DNA of 24,617 nt from Gnetum montanum (taxonomy: Eukaryota; Streptophyta; Gnetopsida; Gnetales; Gnetaceae), in the NCBI GenBank assembly GCA_015680685.1, contig MNCI01036151.1, forward strand, positions 1 through 24,617, in the 5' to 3' direction. Both the position numbers and the translations under genes were made by a program. Under the pieces are notes generated by a model. The model worked only from the letters and a program-made list of their open reading frames with translations. It ran no database searches and was not told the DNA's origin. Below, one piece after another: positions 19,625 to 24,617 of this stretch (within the stretch, counting starts at the first letter, position 1; each line of letters starts with the position of its first letter).

Positions 19625-20374
19625 GGTCAGTCAGCAAAGATACAAAGGCATCAGCAAATCAAATGGGCAAGAGCATTTTTCTGAGCAAGGAAGTACCTAT
19701 CACCTTGAGCAGAGAAATAAAGAGCAACCTTTTGGCAACTGCCAATAGCACCATCTTTCAGCAAGAGCATAGCACAGTGCGCTTGAACCTTAGCAACAAG
19801 AGAGATCATTCTCCATTAGCATTGCTGCCCTGAGCAAAACCTACTTGAAGCAAAGAAGCTAACCAGGGAGTGTGAGATCGTCTCGCCCAGTTTGTAGGCT
19901 CTACCAATCAGAAACAGTTGATCGGCAGACCTCAGAGCTTGGCCATCCTTGCATCCCAACATTGGTCTACGAGGTAGATCGGACTTCTGTCTAGGCAGTT
20001 TCCTTTTTGTTTTGTGCTCATTTTTTGCATCAAGTTATTGGGGGGTCTCTCCCATTTTAACGTGACACACAAATCATACATTCTTTCAAAAAAATCAAAA
20101 CATAGATCTTTGAAAATCACGCGTCTCTCTCACGATTAGCATCTCTTCGGCGTGTTTGATGTTATCATCGTAGCGATCCATCCACGTCATTTTCTTCCCG
20201 TTTCACGATCCCTCGAATCAAATCAAAACAACGCAAAGATCCGTAATCTTCATCATTTTACTGACCCGTAAGTCCCTGTCTGATCGACAAGATCGTTCAG
20301 GGCACCGCGGATTCGCTTTTTCCAGCATAGCCCTTGCGCGGATCCATGGTTAAAACTGTATACACAGAATCTCG

Positions 20375-20396
20375 GTCGGTATTTCTAGCTACCGAC
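20375..20396 (+). repeat. Hairpin near the LTR 3' end
   Basis: GTCGGTA and TACCGAC (7-bp arms, 8-nt loop) lie 16 bp before the LTR terminus. The 5' copy is lost in the gap, so conservation cannot be checked here. Confidence 0.5.
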
Positions 20397-20412
20397 GTTT
20401 TCTGTCGCTACA

Positions 20413-20417
20413 GTGGA
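20413..20417. repeat. Target-site duplication, right copy (GTGGA)
   Basis: Identical to 3030-3034. If one copy and the element are removed, the minus-strand frame of the outer gypsy polyprotein reads straight through from RNase H into the FPDE linker. Confidence 0.93.
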
Positions 20418-21880
20418 CTTCCCTCATCTTTGTTATCCCATATCAACTAAGACAAGTGGTTAGCAACCACATTCTCAGTGCCTTTTCATCTACCATCATA
20501 AAATTGAATTCTTGTAAAATCACCAATCATCGTATCACATGGGGACTCATTGTCGACTTGTTCATTTGGAAATAGATGGCATTATGGTCCATGTGCACAA
20601 ATACTTTGTATCCAAGCACATAATGCCTAAACTTCTCTAGATCAAACACCATTGCCATCTATTTTTTTCTATGGTGGTGTAGTTCAGTTATGCACCCACA
20701 ATGCTTCAGCTTGTGTAGTGGATGCAATATGGAAATTTTCTTGTCATCCATCTATGTAAGAATAGCTCCCAAGGCATAATTTGATGCATCCATCATAACA
20801 TGGAATGCTCTAGACTAATTGAGTGCTTGTATAATTAGAGTTTCTACAAGTTTCAATTTTAATTACTAGATTTCTTTTTCACATTCCATGGTCTAGATAA
20901 ATGGAACATCCTTCTTTGTCAGCTCAACCAATGGTTTTATGATCTTAGATAAAATTCTCTACGAATCTCCAGTAGTAGCCAGTATGTCCAAGGAATGATA
21001 AAACATCTTTGATAGTTTCTGGTTGGTAGGTTATTCCTTGGATGTACCCTTATTTTTTCAGGGTCGACCTCAATTCTTGCTTGTGATATTCTATGCCCCA
21101 ACAAAATGCTTCCTTAGAACATTAAATAAATCTTTTGCCAATTGAGTCATAAATTTCTTTCAACACATCATTTTAGCACTTGCTCAAGATGGTCCAAGGC
21201 TTGCTCAAATGTAGCTCCATAGGTGAAGTCATCCATGAAGGCTTTCATAGCACTTTTGATCTACTATTGAAAAATTCTAAGAACTAGGTGTTGGAATGTA
21301 GTAGGGGCATTGCATAGACCAAAAGGCATCTTGCAATATGCAAAGGTCCCCTAGAAATTTATGAATGTGATTTTGTCCTGGACATCCAATGTGATTTAGA
21401 TTTAGTTATAGCCACTATAACCATCCAAAAAACTATAGTAGGAATCCCTAAATATTGTGTCTAACACCTGATCAATAAATGATAGTGGAAAATGGTCACT
21501 AAATGTTACCATATTGAGCAATTGAAAATTAATGTAGACTTACCACTTAATACCTTTATTTAAAACAATAATGAGTGGACTAACCCACTTGCTATCTACA
21601 ATGGGATAGATAAACCCCACCTTGAGGAGTTGTTTGATTTCTTCCTTGATGATTTGCTTCAATTTGGGGTTTCATCACCTTTGTGGCTGCCTATTTGGCT
21701 TCATGGCCAAATTGGTATAGATATGATGCTAGCATATTCTAGGATCAATCCCTATGAGTTTAAGATATGATCAAGAAAAGGCTACTAACCATTTTTCAAC
21801 CACTTTTAATAGTATCTATTTTTTTTCTTGAGTAAGATTTGGATTGATTATGACTATCTTCCCATTTTTTAAGAACATGT
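20418..21880 (-). pseudogene. Decayed RNase H and reverse transcriptase of the outer gypsy element
   Basis: Read on the minus strand from 21880 down, the polyprotein gives a KQIIKEEIKQLLKVGFIYPI segment near 21640 and SKWVSPLIIV near 21580. FLDGYSGYN lies near 21415, KMPFGLCNAPTTFQ near 21310 and FMDDF (the Y/FxDD catalytic box) near 21235. RNase H remnants run down to a GTENVVANHLS segment near 20470. Stops and indels are frequent. These are the N-terminal parts of the same polyprotein whose integrase is at 2050-3029. The composition is AT-rich, unlike the inserted element, which fits greater age. Confidence 0.8.
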
Positions 21881-22249
21881 ATTCCATGTCAATTGATAAA
21901 TTTTATAATTCAAGGGGATCTTACTTGAAATTCTTAGGAATTTCCAACTCTTTCTAATAGGTATCATCATTTGCATCATTAGAGAGTTGGTGATGAACTT
22001 GCTCTAGTCCATCCATGCTTACAACATATATACATGTCAAGCTCTTAGTAGGTTCCATGAAAAGTGTGTTGCTATTAGAATTAGCAGTCAGCCATTGGAT
22101 GCCCTCTTGTTTTGTGGTTGTTGCATACAAACACTTTTGAATATTAGCTTCTAGTGCACACTACTTGTTTCACTGACTAGAGTTTCTACACATAATTGCA
22201 CTTTCTATTGTTGTACATGATGCATGGAACTCACTTCTTCTTAATCTTC

Positions 22250-22720
22250 CTAAATGCATTGTTTTAGATATTTCCAAGGGGAAGATGTTTGGTGCTCATT
22301 TTTGCATCAACGGTGCTTAGCCATGCCCTTTCCATGGTGATTGGGAAGTCCCCTTTGCAGTTATCCACCTTGATTACTAGGAAATTAGTAGGATAAGACC
22401 ACCTACAAATAGTGGTTATAATATCTTCTACTAGTCCTAATGGAATAGTGATAGACTAGTCTACCAATTCTAATTTGATATTGCTCTTCTTGAGAGAAGA
22501 CAAGTTCTAGGTAGTATACATTTCATGAGAAATCAAGTTGACTCTAGAACCTAAATCAAGAAGAGCCTTACATGGTTCATTCCTAGCAATCTGCCAATAA
22601 ATCAGAAGACTCCCAAGATCACGTAATTTTCTAGGAAGGTTTCCAGCATAGATCTAATTAGATAAAATGTGAGTAAGCATCATAGTATGGATCCTAGGTG
22701 GTATTTGGTTTGAAGGGAAC
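22250..22720 (-). pseudogene. Decayed protease of the outer gypsy element
   Basis: The minus strand encodes an EPCKALLDLGSRVNLIS segment (about 22600-22540), the D-L-G active-site loop typical of Athila-like proteases. An IPLGLVEDIITTI segment near 22430 and a final ITMERAWLS near 22330 follow, where the family has I-L-G-R-x-F/W-L. It is interrupted by stops and is not functional. Confidence 0.7.
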
Positions 22721-22899
22721 TCAAAGAAATTTGTTACAAAGGAAGATGTAGGAACAAAGTTAAAAATGGAAGGTGTATGTGAGGGCTTAGGTGGACTAAG
22801 GGATCAAAATAAAGGTCTTTTCTTTAATCAAGTCTTTGAACCACTCCTTTGATGAACCGGTTGTAGATTAATGGCCCTGGTAGCATTGCATTATTGTGG

Positions 22900-24617
22900 T
22901 TAAGCTGAGAGTTCACCCTACATAGATGGAGTAGGTGGTAGCTATGTAGAGGATGGAGGAACATGTGCAAGAATAAGAGAAGGATAAGAGAAAAAGGTGC
23001 TATGCCTCCTTACATGTGGAGAATGAGTTTGATAATAATCAGGAGGGTAGTAGTAAGGTTGAAAAGTAGAAACATTATTGGAAGAGTCACATGGAGGCAA
23101 GGGTTATTAAACATAGTACCCATATGGATGAAGTTGTCTATAAGGGTATTTTTGCCTTGGTGGTGCCATTACTCATGACTATGGTTGCTACCATTATTGA
23201 TACTATTCATATGGTTGTGGTGAAGTTCCACTTGAATAATACTATTATTGCTAGTGAAACTATCTAGAATTGCCTTAAGGATAAGGACATCTTCTAGATT
23301 TTTTCTTGTGTTCTATTTATGGATTCAAGGCATACACCCTAGAATCCTGTAAGTGTAACACTATAGGGTAACATCCCTTATTATGTTCATAATGGTAGAT
23401 GTCACAACCACCATTATCATCTAATTCACTTACTACAACTCCCTCTATTGTAGTAATATTGTCCTTACCTATTTGATAAGCATATTTAGTTTTCTTATGT
23501 CCCCTACACTCATGATCACTACCTTTTTTCTTGGACTCTTATGTAATTTTGAGGATAGCTTGAAATTTTCTATCCATGGAGTCCCATAACTGATCAACGT
23601 TAGTTGTAATTTTAGATTAAAATTTTTGAAGTAGTAAGATTTTTTTATTCACCACCTCATCAAGTGATGATTCTTCCTCACTATCATAGAATTGAACCTT
23701 CCTCTTGTGAATAGAACGATCATGGTTATACTCCTCTACATTTTCTTGTTTTCTTAATTCTCCTTCCTCTTTAGCTACCTACTCAATCAATCTTTAGATC
23801 TAATAGGTGCTTAATTCTACCAGTTGCTCTTGGGCATAGATGCCAAGGGTTGTCCCCATTTCAGATCAAAGGCTATCTATAATGTGATGAAGTTGGTCCA
23901 ATTGAGAATAACCATGGCTAGGACATTTATGCATTAAGGAATAATACTATTCAATGATGAAATCCAAGGGATTGTGTGTTTCTTGTTTCCATCCTTGTAT
24001 CTACCTTCTCAACTTGAACACTCTGGGGTACATTTGATATTTGTTATTGAATAATTAAAGCATTATACTCCATCATCTGATAGATTCTAGTTCTAAGAAC
24101 CAATACTAGTTTTTAGCTTCTTAATGAGTGTCCTTGAAATAACTTAAGCTTTTGTCACTCATTTTCTATGTTCTACAAGGCACATGCATCTTTGAAAGCT
24201 TGGAATGGTTCTATAGATTTGAGTGATATCCTCCTTTGAACCAAGATATATTTTTCATGTCTAGTATTTTGATCTAACTATCCTCTACATGGCTTGTGGG
24301 AATTCATACTACCTTTGCAATGTTTAACATACTTTGGGTAGCAAGAAAAGGCTCATTGAGGCCTTGATTTTGGTGCCTATGATGCCCTCTACTATCCCTT
24401 TATTCATGACAATGGATCTCTCTTGAACCCCCATGCCCTTGGTATTGGCTTGGCCAATGGTCCCTTTAGTTATCTTAGTCTCATCAGTCACCTCCATCAT
24501 GGTCATGCCCCCTACGATTGTGATCAGAGCTAGAAGAAGAAGATGATGATCATGAATGTGAAGAGGAGGAATAACTAGCACCATCATGATGCTTGCTACT
24601 CCCTTGTTGGTAATTGC
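22900..24617 (-). pseudogene. Decayed gag of the outer gypsy element, runs off the window
   Basis: On the minus strand, near 24050-23900, an ETHNPLDFIIE segment is followed closely by KCPSHGYSQLDQLHHI. This matches the conserved 'E.....W.R.K.LL..CPHHG...W.Q...F' stretch of Athila-type gag. Charged, Glu/Lys-rich sequence follows (about 23830-23690). Upstream (24617-24500) it is Ser- and His-rich. Many stops and frame changes are present. The part from 23300 to 22900 is too decayed to assign. The start of gag lies beyond the window. Confidence 0.55.

Larger units (their letters stand above)
3035..20412 (+). mobile_element. Tat/Ogre-like Ty3/gypsy LTR retrotransposon, 17.4 kb
   Basis: The boundaries are set by TG...CA LTR ends and the flanking GTGGA duplication. 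Order: 5' LTR (truncated at an N), leader, gag, protease, a 5.1-kb intron holding an antisense gene, reverse transcriptase, RNase H, second (archaeal-type) RNase H, integrase, tandem-repeat 3' region, polypurine tract and 3' LTR. The dual RNase H, long 3' region with tandem repeats, large size and intron between protease and reverse transcriptase point to the Tat lineage, closest in plan to Ogre. Gag-pol carries over a dozen in-frame stops, one frameshift and a changed integrase catalytic residue, so this copy is not autonomous. It inserted into an older minus-strand gypsy element. Confidence 0.93.
18987..20412 (+). repeat. 3' LTR, complete (1,426 bp)
   Basis: The LTR starts TGAAACACC and ends GCTACA, followed by the GTGGA duplication. 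It contains the four 49-bp repeats, the palindrome, the TATA box and, near its end, a hairpin. It lacks a 22-bp segment present in the 5' LTR. The junction (19812/19813) shows a short TTCT-like repeat, as in slipped-strand or microhomology deletions. Confidence 0.95.

Noticed and set aside
24324-24587. 87-codon minus-strand frame at the right end
   Set aside because: The Met/Ile-rich translation is an alternative frame of the Ser/His-rich gag N-terminal sequence of the outer element.

Overview
This is plant nuclear repeat DNA, probably from a large-genome seed plant. The evidence is Ty3/gypsy polyprotein domains, GT-AG introns with a plant-style branch point, an LTR promoter and premature stops biased to TAG. 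I cannot name the species. No rRNA, tRNA, CRISPR or bacterial-type gene is visible.

Layout. Positions 1-3029 and 20418-24617 are two halves of one old, badly decayed, minus-strand Athila-like gypsy element: integrase on the left, then RNase H, reverse transcriptase, protease and gag on the right. A younger 17.4-kb plus-strand element (3035-20412) is inserted in it, flanked by the 5-bp duplication GTGGA. The host element's reading frame resumes in register across the insertion.

The inserted element is of the Tat/Ogre type: LTRs of about 1.4 kb (TG...CA), gag with a zinc knuckle, protease, reverse transcriptase, RNase H, a second archaeal-type RNase H, integrase, a tandem-repeat-rich 3' region, polypurine tract and 3' LTR. 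The 5' LTR is cut at an N (4275), so its last ~208 bp and the primer-binding site are not visible. The LTRs differ by roughly 6-8% by eye plus one 22-bp deletion. The element is dead: its frames carry many stops, one gag frameshift and an integrase active-site Asp-to-Asn change.

The most interesting part is 8352-13491. The protease and reverse transcriptase frames are 5.1 kb apart, but a GTAAGT donor (8352) and a CTAAC...TTTTGCAG acceptor (13491) would join them exactly in phase, as in the intron known from Ogre elements. Inside this sense intron, on the opposite strand, lies a gene with at least seven exons (13100 down to 8953). It has a TATA box, GT-AG introns with matching phases, and about 1,100 codons. 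Exons 1-3 encode a domain resembling FCP1/NLI-interacting-factor phosphatases with the catalytic aspartates replaced. The rest is an unrecognised domain, a coiled coil and an acidic tail. Being antisense, its introns would survive retrotransposition. It looks like a captured or co-evolved accessory gene nested in a retroelement intron.
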